The translations under genes and the position numbers were made by a program. This document shows, in pieces, positions 24,848 through 34,479 of a stretch of DNA of 64,000 nt; position 1 is the first letter of the stretch; every line of letters starts with the position of its first letter. Source of the stretch: RGZA01 sp041917755 (GTDB lineage Bacteria > Pseudomonadota > Alphaproteobacteria > UBA9219 > RGZA01); assembly GCA_041917755.1 (NCBI GenBank), contig JAYRWY010000003.1, positions 17,170 through 81,169 on the forward strand, read 5' to 3'. The notes under the pieces were generated by a model. That model searched no databases. It was not told the DNA's origin and saw only the letters and a program-made list of their open reading frames with translations.

Positions 24848-26448
24848 GCCGCCGCCTTATTCATTTCCCGCGTTTTGGAGAAGACCAAATCGGGGTTTTC
24901 TTCCTTGGTCCGTTCCAGATGCCAAGCATTGCGCGCAAGGAATACCAAGGCACCGTCATGGTCTTCAGCAAGGCTCATCCGGTATTTATCGGTGAATAGC
25001 TTGATTTTGATCGCATCACCTTCTACCCAACGGGCGTATTCAACGCCTGCGCCTTCAAACTTGGCGGGCAGGCCATATTCGGCCTCAATCCGTGCGCTCA
25101 GTACTTCAAATTGCAATGGGCCAACGACACCAACAATCCAGTCCGACCCACTCAGCGGCTTAAATACCTGACTGGCGCCTTCTTCGGCAAAGTGTTCCAG
25201 CGCTTTGCGCAAATGTTTGACCTTCATCGGGTCATCCAGATGCACACGTTGCAATACTTCAGGCGCAAAACTGGGTACGCCGACATAACGCAGGATTTCA
25301 GTTTCACTAAGGGTATCGCCGATGCGCAAGGTCCCATGGTTAGGAATACCCATAATATCGCCGGCATAGGCGTCTTCGGCCAATTCGCGTTCACGTGCCA
25401 AGAATAGTACGGCGTTATTAACAGCCATCGTCTTCTCACTGCGGATATGTTTCAGCTTCATGCCGCGTTTAAAGTGGCCCGAGCATAAGCGCACAAAGGC
25501 AATGCGGTCGCGGTGGTTGGGGTCCATATTTGCCTGAACCTTAAACACAAATCCGGTCACTTTTTCTTCTTGCGGGTTAACAATACGCTCAGCGGCAGGT
25601 TGCGGGCGAGGGGACGGTGCAAAATCAGCCAGACCTTGTAGCAATTCACGTACACCAAAGTTGTTTACGGCGCTGCCAAAGAAAATAGGGGTCATATGCC
25701 CTTCGCGGTAGCTTTGCATGTCAAATGGCTTACAAAGGCCGCGCACCATCGTCACGTCATCTCGCAGCTTGGCAAGGGCGTCTTCTGGCAAATGCTCGGC
25801 CAGTTGCGGGTCATCAAGGCCAGTGCACTTGATGCCTTCATCAACCTTGGCGGCAAAGCCTTTGCGGTTCATGAGGAACAAACGGTCGCGAATTACGTCA
25901 TAACACCCAAGAAAATCGCGGCCAGACCCAATTGGCCAGCTGGCAGGCGTGACATCCAGCGCGAGGGTCTTTTCAATCTCATCCATCAAATCAAATGGGT
26001 CACGGGCTTCGCGGTCCATTTTGTTGATGAAGGTAATGATAGGAATATCGCGCATGCGGCAAACTTCGAATAGTTTACGCGTTTGCGTTTCAATACCTTT
26101 GGCACCGTCAATTACCATCACCGCGCTATCAACAGCGGTTAGGGTGCGATAAGTGTCCTCAGAAAAATCTTCATGGCCTGGCGTATCAAGCAGGTTGAAG
26201 GCTTTTTCATCATATTCAAAGCTCATCACCGATGCGGAAACCGAAATACCGCGTTCGCGTTCAACCTTCATCCAGTCGGAACGTGCGCGTCGCGCATCGC
26301 CGCGTGCCTTGACAGCACCTGCAAGCAAAATAGCGCCACCGAATAGCAATAGCTTTTCGGTGAGTGTGGTTTTACCAGCGTCAGGGTGGGCGATAATCGC
26401 AAAGGTACGACGACGCTCTACTTCTTTGATTTGTTCGGCTTGTGACAT
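24844..26448 (-). CDS. prfC: Peptide chain release factor 3
   Basis: A 534-residue translational GTPase, RF3, which removes RF1/RF2 from ribosomes after termination. G1 is AHPDAGKTTLTEK (about 18-30), switch I GISVSASVMSF, G3 DTPGHEDF (about 89-96), G4 NKMD (about 142-145). Domain II follows (ATGFVFKVQANMDP pattern) and the end is RTKEENPDLVFSKTREM. Length agrees with E. coli RF3. Convergent with nhaA. Confidence 0.97.
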   Translation of the reverse strand: MSQAEQIKEVERRRTFAIIAHPDAGKTTLTEKLLLFGGAILLAGAVKARGDARRARSDWMKVERERGISVSASVMSFEYDEKAFNLLDTPGHEDFSEDTYRTLTAVDSAVMVIDGAKGIETQTRKLFEVCRMRDIPIITFINKMDREARDPFDLMDEIEKTLALDVTPASWPIGSGRDFLGCYDVIRDRLFLMNRKGFAAKVDEGIKCTGLDDPQLAEHLPEDALAKLRDDVTMVRGLCKPFDMQSYREGHMTPIFFGSAVNNFGVRELLQGLADFAPSPRPQPAAERIVNPQEEKVTGFVFKVQANMDPNHRDRIAFVRLCSGHFKRGMKLKHIRSEKTMAVNNAVLFLARERELAEDAYAGDIMGIPNHGTLRIGDTLSETEILRYVGVPSFAPEVLQRVHLDDPMKVKHLRKALEHFAEEGASQVFKPLSGSDWIVGVVGPLQFEVLSARIEAEYGLPAKFEGAGVEYARWVEGDAIKIKLFTDKYRMSLAEDHDGALVFLARNAWHLERTKEENPDLVFSKTREMNKAAA

Positions 26449-26491
26449 GGCAGTTGGAATAAAGGCAGACGGCTAAAGAAGCAAGATATCT

Positions 26492-27853
26492 TTATACTTC
26501 TTTATCGCCAACGACCTTATTACGGCCTGTTTCCTTGGCTTTATAAAGGGCGGCATCGGCCTTACGCAGGAGGGTATCGGCCGTTTCCTGACCTTCATCG
26601 GAGCCTGCAACGCCAACGCTCATGGTGACATTCAGCTCTAATTTGGGATCGTTAATAACAAAGGGGCTATTAGCAACGGCGGCACGTAAACGCTCTCCGG
26701 CATTCATGGCGGCGGCATAGGGTGTTTCCGGCATGATAAGGGAGAATTCCTCACCGCCCATGCGAATGACCATATCGAAAAAGCGCATACTGGCGTTCAA
26801 GCGGCGCACAAGTTCCTGAAGTACCTGGTCGCCCACATGGTGGCCATAGCTATCATTAATTTTTTTGAAAAAATCGATGTCCAGCATCACCACCGATATC
26901 GGCTTCTTGTTCGCTTTGCTGCGTTCAAACAAACGGGGTAGATTTTTTTCAAGATAATGGCGGTTGTAAACACCTGTCAGGGAGTCGGTTACCGCCATCG
27001 CCATGTTTTTTTCATACGATAAACGCAAACGGTCGTAAGTGCGTTTATGTTTAATTTGGGTGCGCAGACGTGCCTGCAATTCATGCGGATCTACCGGTTT
27101 GAAGATGTAGTCGTTGGCGCCGATATCCAATGCCTTGGCGATTTTACCCAATTCGCTTTCATCGGCATACACAACGATTGGTACATATCGTGTCGCTTCA
27201 TTGGCCTTAAGGTTGGCGCATACACGCAAGCCATCCTCACCAGCAAGATTAAGATTGACCATAATCACATGAATGCGTTCGCGCTCCAAAAGCGGCTCTA
27301 TCTCATCAACCTTGCTGATGGAGTGACAAATCATCCCTGCATGGTGGATGTGTTTTTGAACAATGTCCTGATCATGCGGATTATCATCAAGCAGAATAAT
27401 TTGTCCCGAGCGCAAGCTTTCTTCGTCGATATCAGCATTCATCGTGCTGTGGCCTTCACGCATGCGCCATTCATCCATTAACGCCTTAAGGCGCAAGCAA
27501 GAACGCACCCTTGCCATCAATGCAATATCATTGATGGGTTTGGTTAGAAAATCATCCGCCCCTGCATCAAGGCCGCGAACGCGGTCCTGTACATCGGATA
27601 ACGCTGTCACCATCACCACCGGTATTCCTTGCGTGGCGGGGTTGGCTTTGATTTGGCGGCATGCCTCAAATCCGTCCATTTCTGGCATCATCACATCCAG
27701 AAGGATTAAATCAGGCTTTTCAGAAGCGGCCTTTTCAACGGCCTGCACGCCATTTTCTGCTGTAACAACGGAATAGTATTCCCTTGCTAGCTTCGCGCTC
27801 AGTAATTTGACATTAAGCGGATTGTCATCGGTAACGAGAATGCGGGCTGACAT
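26492..27853 (-). CDS. pleD: Response regulator diguanylate cyclase PleD
   Basis: A 453-residue REC-REC-GGDEF protein with the PleD layout. REC1 (about 3-120) has the phospho-acceptor in LILLDVMMPEMDG. REC2 (about 150-270) has Asn in its place (VIMVNLNLAGEDG), as expected of the adaptor receiver. The GGDEF domain (about 285-450) has GGEEF in RMGGEEFSLIMP and an inhibitory I-site RFFD five residues before it, so product feedback is likely. It makes c-di-GMP at cell-pole development in Caulobacter. The start overlaps the divK stop by one base (TAATG), so divK and pleD are one operon, as in Caulobacter and relatives. Confidence 0.96.
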   Translation of the reverse strand: MSARILVTDDNPLNVKLLSAKLAREYYSVVTAENGVQAVEKAASEKPDLILLDVMMPEMDGFEACRQIKANPATQGIPVVMVTALSDVQDRVRGLDAGADDFLTKPINDIALMARVRSCLRLKALMDEWRMREGHSTMNADIDEESLRSGQIILLDDNPHDQDIVQKHIHHAGMICHSISKVDEIEPLLERERIHVIMVNLNLAGEDGLRVCANLKANEATRYVPIVVYADESELGKIAKALDIGANDYIFKPVDPHELQARLRTQIKHKRTYDRLRLSYEKNMAMAVTDSLTGVYNRHYLEKNLPRLFERSKANKKPISVVMLDIDFFKKINDSYGHHVGDQVLQELVRRLNASMRFFDMVIRMGGEEFSLIMPETPYAAAMNAGERLRAAVANSPFVINDPKLELNVTMSVGVAGSDEGQETADTLLRKADAALYKAKETGRNKVVGDKEV

Positions 27854-28230
27854 TATTTATCCAGATACTTGTGAACTGTTTCAAAAAATTTTCCAACAGA
27901 AATTGGCTTGGAAAGATAATCATCGCAACCGCTTTGGCGAATTTTTTCTTCATCGCCCTTCATGGCAAAGGCTGTAATGGCAATGATGGGAATGGATGCC
28001 AAGGTGCTATCATCCTTCATCATGCGGATAAGGTCATAGCCAGAAATTTCTGGCAGCTGGATATCCATCAATACCAAATCCGGATTTTCTGTTTTTGCAA
28101 TCCGAATGGCTTCCTTGCCTTCGCGGGTTTCTAAAATGCGATGTCCTTTTGATGTTAACAAATCACGGAACAGTTTAGCGTTCAGCTCATTGTCTTCGAC
28201 AATCAGAATGGTCTTTCCGTTTGCGGTCAT
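27853..28230 (-). CDS. divK: Single-domain response regulator DivK
   Basis: A 125-residue receiver-only protein, immediately upstream of pleD. Phospho-acceptor Asp in LVLMDIQLPEISG (about 54); acidic pair in IVEDNELNAKLF; Lys in YLSKPISVGKFF. DivK is the essential cell-cycle regulator that binds DivL and CckA-pathway kinases and feeds CtrA. Its identity rests on size, sequence and the divK-pleD arrangement. Confidence 0.95.
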   Translation of the reverse strand: MTANGKTILIVEDNELNAKLFRDLLTSKGHRILETREGKEAIRIAKTENPDLVLMDIQLPEISGYDLIRMMKDDSTLASIPIIAITAFAMKGDEEKIRQSGCDDYLSKPISVGKFFETVHKYLDK

Positions 28231-28334
28231 CGTAAGGCTTTGGTAGAGGGGTGAAGTGGGTGTTTCCTTGAGCTAATAGGATGTCAGCAGAAGGTTAACA
28301 AACCCCTGACGACATCAGCTCATTATTTGAAGTA

Positions 28335-29315
28335 TTACGAATGCGGAATAAGGCTTTCAGCCGTACATTTGGCAGGGGATATAGCCTTAACTTCTACCAA
28401 ATCCGCTGTCATGGAATATTCACCATAGTCGATAGTCATGCTTTTGATGATTCCATTATCCAAAAGCACCATATCCATTTCGTATTCAGGGGAGCCTGTT
28501 TCGCTGTTGGGAGCGAAAAATGCCATACGAATGGGCCATGCTTTGACACTGGTAAGCTTATCTTCTTTGCCCGAACTTGCCTTTTCAATCACAGGCTTGG
28601 CTTCAATTGCTGAACTGATAAAGGAGCTAATCTCGCTAAACCCTTTTTCATCTGCACCATCAAAGACATTTACGTTAAAGAACTTGTCGCCCTTACGTGC
28701 ATGTTCCAGCAACTGCATGGTGTGATGCGCGGGAAACAATGTATTCGAAAGCGTAATACGCTTTTCACTATCTCCTGAGTAAACAGCTTCGCCCGATCCA
28801 GTACCATCCTTCAGGTTCAGATTGGCATAGCCACGATAGACATCTGTTTTTTCTGCGCCATCTTCGCTGTGGCGGGTATGGAAGTTAAACGTTGAGCCAT
28901 CTTTGGCCTCTCGGCTTATCAAATCGCTCACTGTATCGCTTACTTCGCCTTCGCTATAAAAAAAGCGCAACTGCATTTTTTGTTCAACATTCCATGCATG
29001 GCAATCATCGGCCCATGAAAACAGCATGCGGCCAGAAATATCGCTTACTCGGCTACCATTACGGGTGCCCGCAAGCTTCATGGTATAAAGCGCGCGATGT
29101 GGAACAATCGCCATCGGCGATGATTCTTGTGATGGCTTGGTGGCGGCCTTGGCGTCTTGGGGTGGAACGGGCACCGAATGAGCAGGAGATGTAGTTCCGC
29201 TGGAAAGTACGGCTGCATTCAACACACCAAAACACATCACACCAAATACAGCTGCTAAACACGTTCCTGCTGCAAGGCTAGAGATGGTTTTTAATGGTTG
29301 TTTCAAAATCCGCAT
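28335..29315 (-). CDS. eipB: EipB-like periplasmic envelope integrity protein (DUF1849)
   Basis: A protein of about 325 residues starting at the ATG at 29315, with GGGAG upstream; a TTG start slightly earlier is also open. A signal/anchor segment lies at about residues 8-35 (ISSLAAGTCLAAVFGVMCFGVLNAA). From VPHRALYTMKLAGTRNGSRV on, the DUF1849 pattern is clear, including GRMLFSWADDCHAWNVEQ and DVYRGYANL; the C-terminus has two Cys (DDC, AKC) as in Brucella EipB, a beta-spiral periplasmic protein needed for envelope integrity. Function is transferred from that family. Confidence 0.85.
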   Translation of the reverse strand: MRILKQPLKTISSLAAGTCLAAVFGVMCFGVLNAAVLSSGTTSPAHSVPVPPQDAKAATKPSQESSPMAIVPHRALYTMKLAGTRNGSRVSDISGRMLFSWADDCHAWNVEQKMQLRFFYSEGEVSDTVSDLISREAKDGSTFNFHTRHSEDGAEKTDVYRGYANLNLKDGTGSGEAVYSGDSEKRITLSNTLFPAHHTMQLLEHARKGDKFFNVNVFDGADEKGFSEISSFISSAIEAKPVIEKASSGKEDKLTSVKAWPIRMAFFAPNSETGSPEYEMDMVLLDNGIIKSMTIDYGEYSMTADLVEVKAISPAKCTAESLIPHS

Positions 29316-29531
29316 AAATCTATGCACTCCCAATAACTGCTATTGTGTCATCAAATGGTTAAGCAAGGTTTACGTGAGGCTCTGTTTTTCATAAAAAACC
29401 TATGTTTTTTCGCTGGTTAGGTGGCATTTCGATTAGGCAATTTTTTCCATAAAAAGATGATTTTTTCATGACGCAATGCAGTGTGCGACCAGCTGTATTT
29501 GAAATTATCAGGTTTTTCAGTGTCTTGCGGC

Positions 29532-29547
29532 TGGCATGGTCCTTGCA
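29532..29547 (+). promoter_or_regulatory. Sigma-54-like promoter upstream of the GGDEF gene
   Basis: TGGCATGGTCCTTGCA: the -24 element TGGCA and the -12 element TTGCA with GG and GC ten bases apart, an exact fit to the sigma-54 consensus spacing. The GGDEF start is about 64 bases downstream. No enhancer-binding protein gene is adjacent. Confidence 0.7.
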
Positions 29548-29610
29548 ATTTTGTCTCTGGTTATAAAACGTGCCCGGCAAATCAACGTCATGGGCGGATG
29601 AGGAGATGAA

Positions 29611-30306
29611 ATGTCACGCTACACTACTTCAACTAAGCTTATGGCGGCCAGTATCAAGCATAGTGACATTGATTATTCAGTTCCGCTCAAAGATAGTATC
29701 ATTGATCACACCCTTGATCGTGCCCGCATCAGTGATATGGATGCTGCATTGGCCGCAATTAGTGAAGCGCAGCATCTAATTCAAGCGCAACGTCGCCGCA
29801 TTGCCTATCTTGAAACTCTTTCCCTAAGTGATGAAGTAACCGGCCTGGTCAATCGCCGTGGCTTTATGTCGGCATTTCACCGTGAATTAGCTGCAGCAAA
29901 GCGTGACCCGCAGGCTCACGGTATCGTGATGATGTTCGATTTAGATGATTTCAAATTGGTCAATGATGGCCATGGTCATGCCGCAGGCGATGCCTACCTT
30001 TCATCGTTTGCTGCGGTATTAAGTAATGAAGTTCGCCCAACGGATATTGTTGCCCGTATTGGCGGAGACGAGTTTGCGGTCATTTTAACAAGAGCTGCTG
30101 CAAAACCAGGACTTGCACGCGCCGCCGCTATCATTAAAACCATCAATAGCAAGGTAATGACCTGGCGTCAGCATACCATCCAGCTTAAAGCCAGCTGCGG
30201 CCTTGCCACTTATACTGGCCGTGATATTGCCGAGGCAGTTATGGTCTCGGCTGATCTTAAACTCTATGCCGACAAGCAGAAGCGTAAGAAAAACAGCGTC
30301 AAATAA
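29611..30306 (+). CDS. GGDEF diguanylate cyclase
   Basis: A 231-residue enzyme with AGGAG five bases before the ATG. The N-terminal 75 residues end in a coiled segment (LAAISEAQHLIQAQRRRIAYLETL) that should dimerise the cyclase. The GGDEF domain has an intact active site (GGDEF at 151-155, in ARIGGDEFAVIL) and an I-site RPTD at 142-145, so it should make c-di-GMP and be product-inhibited. No membrane or sensor domain. Divergent from eipB; the sigma-54-like promoter suggests expression tied to an activator. Confidence 0.92.
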   Translation: MSRYTTSTKLMAASIKHSDIDYSVPLKDSIIDHTLDRARISDMDAALAAISEAQHLIQAQRRRIAYLETLSLSDEVTGLVNRRGFMSAFHRELAAAKRDPQAHGIVMMFDLDDFKLVNDGHGHAAGDAYLSSFAAVLSNEVRPTDIVARIGGDEFAVILTRAAAKPGLARAAAIIKTINSKVMTWRQHTIQLKASCGLATYTGRDIAEAVMVSADLKLYADKQKRKKNSVK

Positions 30307-30408
30307 CCCCAAGCATCGTAATGTGATGCCGTTAACTATGTACGCAATCAATTCCACAGAAAATAAGGGCTAAATCTTTGTTATCATATATCCATAAGGG
30401 GTATATGC

Positions 30409-31092
30409 ATGCCGGTGCGCTTTATAATTAATAGCCGCGAGAATTTCATTCTATTTGGAAAAATAGTTGCACAAACGTTGCGCGAGCACGATCCCAATCG
30501 GCAATGGATCATCAGCTTGCAAGGCGATACCAATGGCGGAAAATCACTAATCCCGCTTGCCGCAGATTTACAACTCAATCCACATCGTTATTCATCTGAA
30601 GGCATTACAGACCATTTTGTCCATGAAATGGCCGCGCATCATCATCCGGAGTATTATCAAGGCATATATGATGAAGATGAATTCGCTAAAATAGGGGCGC
30701 CACAACCCCATGAACAAAAAATCTATTTTAATGATGGCTTGGCGCAAATCAGATTCCATGAGGGTGAATATCGCGCACCATGGGAAGCCATGTTGGCAAC
30801 CATGCCTGAAACCAAGCTGGTATATTTATCCAATATTTGGAATTGGGCACAGCTGAGAACCAGGAGCAATGCAGCGCAAGGAAAAAAAATTCTTATCGAT
30901 ATGCGTATGGCTATATTGGTTGCCGAAGATGAAGGGTTCGTACGCCTTGTAAATTACAACACGGGCGACAATACACTGGACAAGAAAATCAAATCCGCAT
31001 ATGACGCCGCAATCAAGGCCAATCAACCAATCCCTCCAGTGCCTGCATCAAAACGCAGGCGCCGATCACCGCCAAGAAACGAACAGCAATAA
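30409..31092 (+). CDS. Unknown protein with TsaE-like P-loop and basic tail
   Basis: A 227-residue protein; AAGGGG seven bases before the ATG supports this start. Residues about 14-55 resemble the N-terminus of TsaE: an alpha-helical ILFGKIVAQTLREHD, a strand WIISLQG, a P-loop GDTNGGKS (about 42-49) and a helix LIPLAADL. The rest (ITDHFVHEMAAHHHPEYY, LVYLSNIWNWAQ) matches nothing I know, and a TsaE-type downstream region is not evident. The end is basic (PPVPASKRRRRSPPRNEQQ). I infer a nucleotide-binding protein; true TsaE is about 150 residues and this is not a confident member. Confidence 0.55.
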   Translation: MPVRFIINSRENFILFGKIVAQTLREHDPNRQWIISLQGDTNGGKSLIPLAADLQLNPHRYSSEGITDHFVHEMAAHHHPEYYQGIYDEDEFAKIGAPQPHEQKIYFNDGLAQIRFHEGEYRAPWEAMLATMPETKLVYLSNIWNWAQLRTRSNAAQGKKILIDMRMAILVAEDEGFVRLVNYNTGDNTLDKKIKSAYDAAIKANQPIPPVPASKRRRRSPPRNEQQ

Positions 31093-31095
31093 AAG

Positions 31096-32901
31096 CTAAG
31101 CTGTTTTCTTAACCGGCACATCCACCTTGATATGCAGTTCCTTCAGCTGAATGGGCTGAACAAAGTTGGGGGCTTGCATCATCAAATCTTCCGCGCGTTG
31201 ATTGAGCGGGAAGGCGATAACCTCGCGGATATTGGGTTCTTCCGCCAGCAGCATCACAATACGATCAATGCCAGGTGCAGAGCCACCGTGCGGTGGTGCG
31301 CCTAGCTTAAGTGCAGATAGCATACCGCCAAAGCGCGTTTCCAAATCTTCCTTGGAATATCCGGCAATACCGAATGCCTTATACATCACTTCGGGCAAGT
31401 GGTTACGAATTGCGCCTGATGAAAGTTCAATGCCATTGCAGACGATATCATATTGGAATGCTTTGATATCCAACGGGTTCATCTTTTCCAATGCCTCTAG
31501 GCCACCTTGTGGCATGGAGAATGGGTTATGCGAGAAGTCAATTTTACCAGTTACTTCATCCGCTTCAAACATCGGGAAGTCAACAATCCAGCAGAAGCGG
31601 AATGCGTTCTTTTCAATGATATCTAGTTCCTGGGCAATCTTGGTTCGTGCTTGGCCGGCCATCTTTGCGGCTGTGGCTGGCTTATCGCAAACAAAGAACA
31701 CGGCGTCGCCATCTTCTGCGCCGGCTAGCTTGCGCAATACAACCTGTGCCTCTGCGGGAATGAACTTGGCAATCGGGCCTTTACCTTCGCCGGCTTCAAA
31801 CAACACATAACCCAAACCCGGTGCGCCAATTTCTTTGGCCCAGTCATTTAACTTATCAAAGAAGCTACGAGGTCTATCCGAAACCTTTGGCGCACGAATG
31901 GCGCGAACCACACCGCCTGCATCAATCGTGGAGCGGAAGGCACGGAACGATACATCATCGCGCTTAAATACTTCAGTTACGTCACAGATAATAAGCGGGT
32001 TACGCAAATCCGGTTTGTCATTACCGTATTTCAGCATGCTGTCTGCATACGTAATACGGCGGAACGGGAAGCCATCAATCGACGGTTTGGTTTCACGGCG
32101 GAAGCTACCGAATTTATCAAAGGTGGAATGCAATACCGGTTCAATGGCAGCGAAGACATCTTCTTGCGTTACAAACGACATTTCAAAATCGAGCTGATAG
32201 AATTCGCCGGGACTGCGATCTGCACGGCTATCTTCATCGCGGAAGCACGGTGCAATTTGGAAATAGCGGTCAAAGCCAGCAATCATCAACAATTGCTTGA
32301 ATTGCTGTGGTGCTTGGGGAAGGGCATAGAACTTGCCTGGATGTAAGCGCGAAGGCACCAAAAAGTCGCGTGCGCCTTCGGGGCTGGAGCTGGTTAAAAT
32401 CGGGGTTTGGAATTCATGAAAGCCTTGATCAATCATCTTGGCGCGGATATGCGAGATCACTTCCGAACGCATGATGATGTTCTCTTGCATCTTCTTGCGG
32501 CGTAGATCGAGGAAGCGATAACGCAAGCGAGCATCTTCGCCCGCATCTTCATCTGAGTTAACTTGGATAGGTAGTGGGTCTGCCGCACCAAGGATACTGA
32601 TTTCCTTAATATCCAGTTCGATTTCACCAGTCGGCAATTTAGTGTTGATGGTTTCATCGGGGCGACGAACCACAGCGCCGGTAAAGCAAACCACAGATTC
32701 GTTTTTCAATGCTTCAACTTGCGGGAAGATGGGACTGGATTGGTCGATCACACATTGGGTAATCCCATAATGGTCGCGTACGTCAATGAACAACAGGCTG
32801 CCATGGTCACGCTTACGGTGAACCCAGCCAGAAATGCGTGCTGTTTTGCCAATATCGGTGCCGCGCAATGCGCCGCAGGTATGTGAACGGTAAATATGCA
32901 T
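31096..32901 (-). CDS. aspS: Aspartyl-tRNA synthetase
   Basis: A 601-residue class II synthetase of bacterial AspRS type. The anticodon-binding OB domain covers 1-110, the catalytic core with motif 1 (HIRAKMIDQGFHEFQTPILT), motif 2 (FRDEDSRADR) and motif 3 (GAPPHGGSAPGIDRIVM), and the GAD insertion 280-420 are all visible. The OB domain has RKRDHGSLLFIDVRD; the His at this position (Leu in E. coli) is the type found in non-discriminating AspRS that also charge tRNA-Asn. Asparaginyl-tRNA would then be finished by GatCAB. Non-discrimination is inference. Divergent from rnd. Confidence 0.96.
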   Translation of the reverse strand: MHIYRSHTCGALRGTDIGKTARISGWVHRKRDHGSLLFIDVRDHYGITQCVIDQSSPIFPQVEALKNESVVCFTGAVVRRPDETINTKLPTGEIELDIKEISILGAADPLPIQVNSDEDAGEDARLRYRFLDLRRKKMQENIIMRSEVISHIRAKMIDQGFHEFQTPILTSSSPEGARDFLVPSRLHPGKFYALPQAPQQFKQLLMIAGFDRYFQIAPCFRDEDSRADRSPGEFYQLDFEMSFVTQEDVFAAIEPVLHSTFDKFGSFRRETKPSIDGFPFRRITYADSMLKYGNDKPDLRNPLIICDVTEVFKRDDVSFRAFRSTIDAGGVVRAIRAPKVSDRPRSFFDKLNDWAKEIGAPGLGYVLFEAGEGKGPIAKFIPAEAQVVLRKLAGAEDGDAVFFVCDKPATAAKMAGQARTKIAQELDIIEKNAFRFCWIVDFPMFEADEVTGKIDFSHNPFSMPQGGLEALEKMNPLDIKAFQYDIVCNGIELSSGAIRNHLPEVMYKAFGIAGYSKEDLETRFGGMLSALKLGAPPHGGSAPGIDRIVMLLAEEPNIREVIAFPLNQRAEDLMMQAPNFVQPIQLKELHIKVDVPVKKTA

Positions 32902-32960
32902 AATTTGTCTTTGCTTTAGTGGTGAATGGTTTATGAATAGACTTTTTAAGGGTTTTCCTA

Positions 32961-34118
32961 TTGGTTATCAACATGCTTATCAGCACAAATGATGAATTAA
33001 AGCAGTTTTGCGAACAATTGCGCAGCAGTCGGTTTCTGGCAATTGATACAGAGTTTATCCGCGACCGCACCTATTGGCCGCGCTTATGCCTCATACAGGT
33101 GGCTGGCGAAACGGATGCCCGAGCAATAGACCCACTGGTCCAAGGGCTGGATTTGGCCCCCTTGTTGGAACTGCTCTATGACGAGAAGATTTTGAAGGTT
33201 TTTCATGCTGCCCGTCAGGATCTGGAAATCTTTTTCCATATGACTGGCAAAGTGCCCAGCCCAATTGCCGATACCCAAGTGATGGGCATGGTGTGTGGGT
33301 TCGGTGAGTCGGTAAGCTATGAAAACATCGTCGCCAAACTTGCCAAAGGCACCATTGATAAATCATCTCGCTTTACCGATTGGGCGTTGCGACCACTTTC
33401 CGAGAAGCAATTGAATTATGCGCTCGATGATGTGCGTTATCTGCGTCCTGTCTTCGAAAAGCTGGAGGCAAAGCTCAATCAGCTTGGCCGCGCAGACTGG
33501 ATTGCCGAAGAAATGCAAATCCTGCGGGAGCCATCCACCTACCGGTTAGAGCCGGATCAAGCGTGGAAGCGCCTAAAAATCAAAATGGACAAACCAAAGT
33601 TTTTTACATTGGTCAAAGATTTGTGCGCCTGGCGTGAGCGTGAAGCGCAAAGCATCGATATCCCGCGTAACCGGGTTATCCGGGATGAGGCATTGATGGA
33701 AATCGTTCATCATGTTCCGCGTGATGCAAATGAACTTGCCCGTGTGCGTGGTTTATCTGCGGAGTTTGCTAAAAACCGTTTGGGCACAGGCATCCTTGAG
33801 GTTATCAAAGCATCACAAAGCCGCACGCCGGATGCGTTACCAGATGAACTGCGTAAAAACCATTTACCATCCAATCTTGGCGCAGTGGTAGATATGCTAA
33901 AGGTTCTATTGCGTTTGGTTGCTGAAGAAAACGATGTTGCAGCCAAACTGATTTCGAATTCATCAGACTTGGACATCCTGGCAGAAAAAGACGATGCCGA
34001 TGTGCTGGCGATGAAAGGCTGGCGTTATGAATTATTTGGTAAGAAGGCAATCGCCCTCAAGCGGGGTAAGCTTGCACTAAAACTTAACAATAATAAAATC
34101 CAGTTCATTGATGTGTGA
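32961..34118 (+). CDS. rnd: Ribonuclease D
   Basis: A 385-residue 3'-5' exoribonuclease for tRNA 3' trimming. The DEDDy catalytic set is visible: Exo I FLAIDTEFIRDR (about 25-36), Exo II VFHAARQDLEIF (about 84-95), Exo III NYALDDVRYLRPVF (about 150-163). The HRDC domain follows at about 205-285. The start is TTG at 32961 with AAGGG eight bases upstream; the ATG four codons later lacks such a site. Divergent from aspS by 59 bases. Confidence 0.95.
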   Translation: MVINMLISTNDELKQFCEQLRSSRFLAIDTEFIRDRTYWPRLCLIQVAGETDARAIDPLVQGLDLAPLLELLYDEKILKVFHAARQDLEIFFHMTGKVPSPIADTQVMGMVCGFGESVSYENIVAKLAKGTIDKSSRFTDWALRPLSEKQLNYALDDVRYLRPVFEKLEAKLNQLGRADWIAEEMQILREPSTYRLEPDQAWKRLKIKMDKPKFFTLVKDLCAWREREAQSIDIPRNRVIRDEALMEIVHHVPRDANELARVRGLSAEFAKNRLGTGILEVIKASQSRTPDALPDELRKNHLPSNLGAVVDMLKVLLRLVAEENDVAAKLISNSSDLDILAEKDDADVLAMKGWRYELFGKKAIALKRGKLALKLNNNKIQFIDV

Positions 34119-34194
34119 CATTTTTGAATCAAAACACGGTTAATGTTTGCTTAAAAAAGGCCAATTTAGAATTTGTTAGGGGCTTGGGAGCATA

Positions 34195-34479
34195 ATGCCT
34201 CCAGAACAAATTAGGCGGCAATACATGGCTTTTGGGTACCGTTTCACAAAAACAACTGCATTCACGGATAGCGCTCGTCGCTTTAATCCAAAGTTGTTTG
34301 CGTCATTACAAACCCAATGCTCACCGCTAGTTTTGGTTGAAACGCCCAAAACATTTATCGAACAATTCGCAACTAACTTTGAACACATCCTTGGTGATGT
34401 AGATGGTGCACGTCAACCAATGCGCACCAATGCAACGCTTCCTGTATTGGAAGAGTTGACCCAGTCTTCTGCTGCCTAA
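34195..34479 (+). CDS. Small soluble protein of unknown function
   Basis: A 94-residue protein starting at 34195, with GGGAG four bases before the ATG (close). Basic N-terminus (PPEQIRRQYMAFGYRF), central mixed region, acidic end. No signal or membrane segment, no recognised family. Two Thr/Ala/Phe-rich segments (FTKTTAFTDSARRF) suggest a folded small protein. The coding status is supported by codon use and a stop-free frame only. Confidence 0.5.
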   Translation: MPPEQIRRQYMAFGYRFTKTTAFTDSARRFNPKLFASLQTQCSPLVLVETPKTFIEQFATNFEHILGDVDGARQPMRTNATLPVLEELTQSSAA

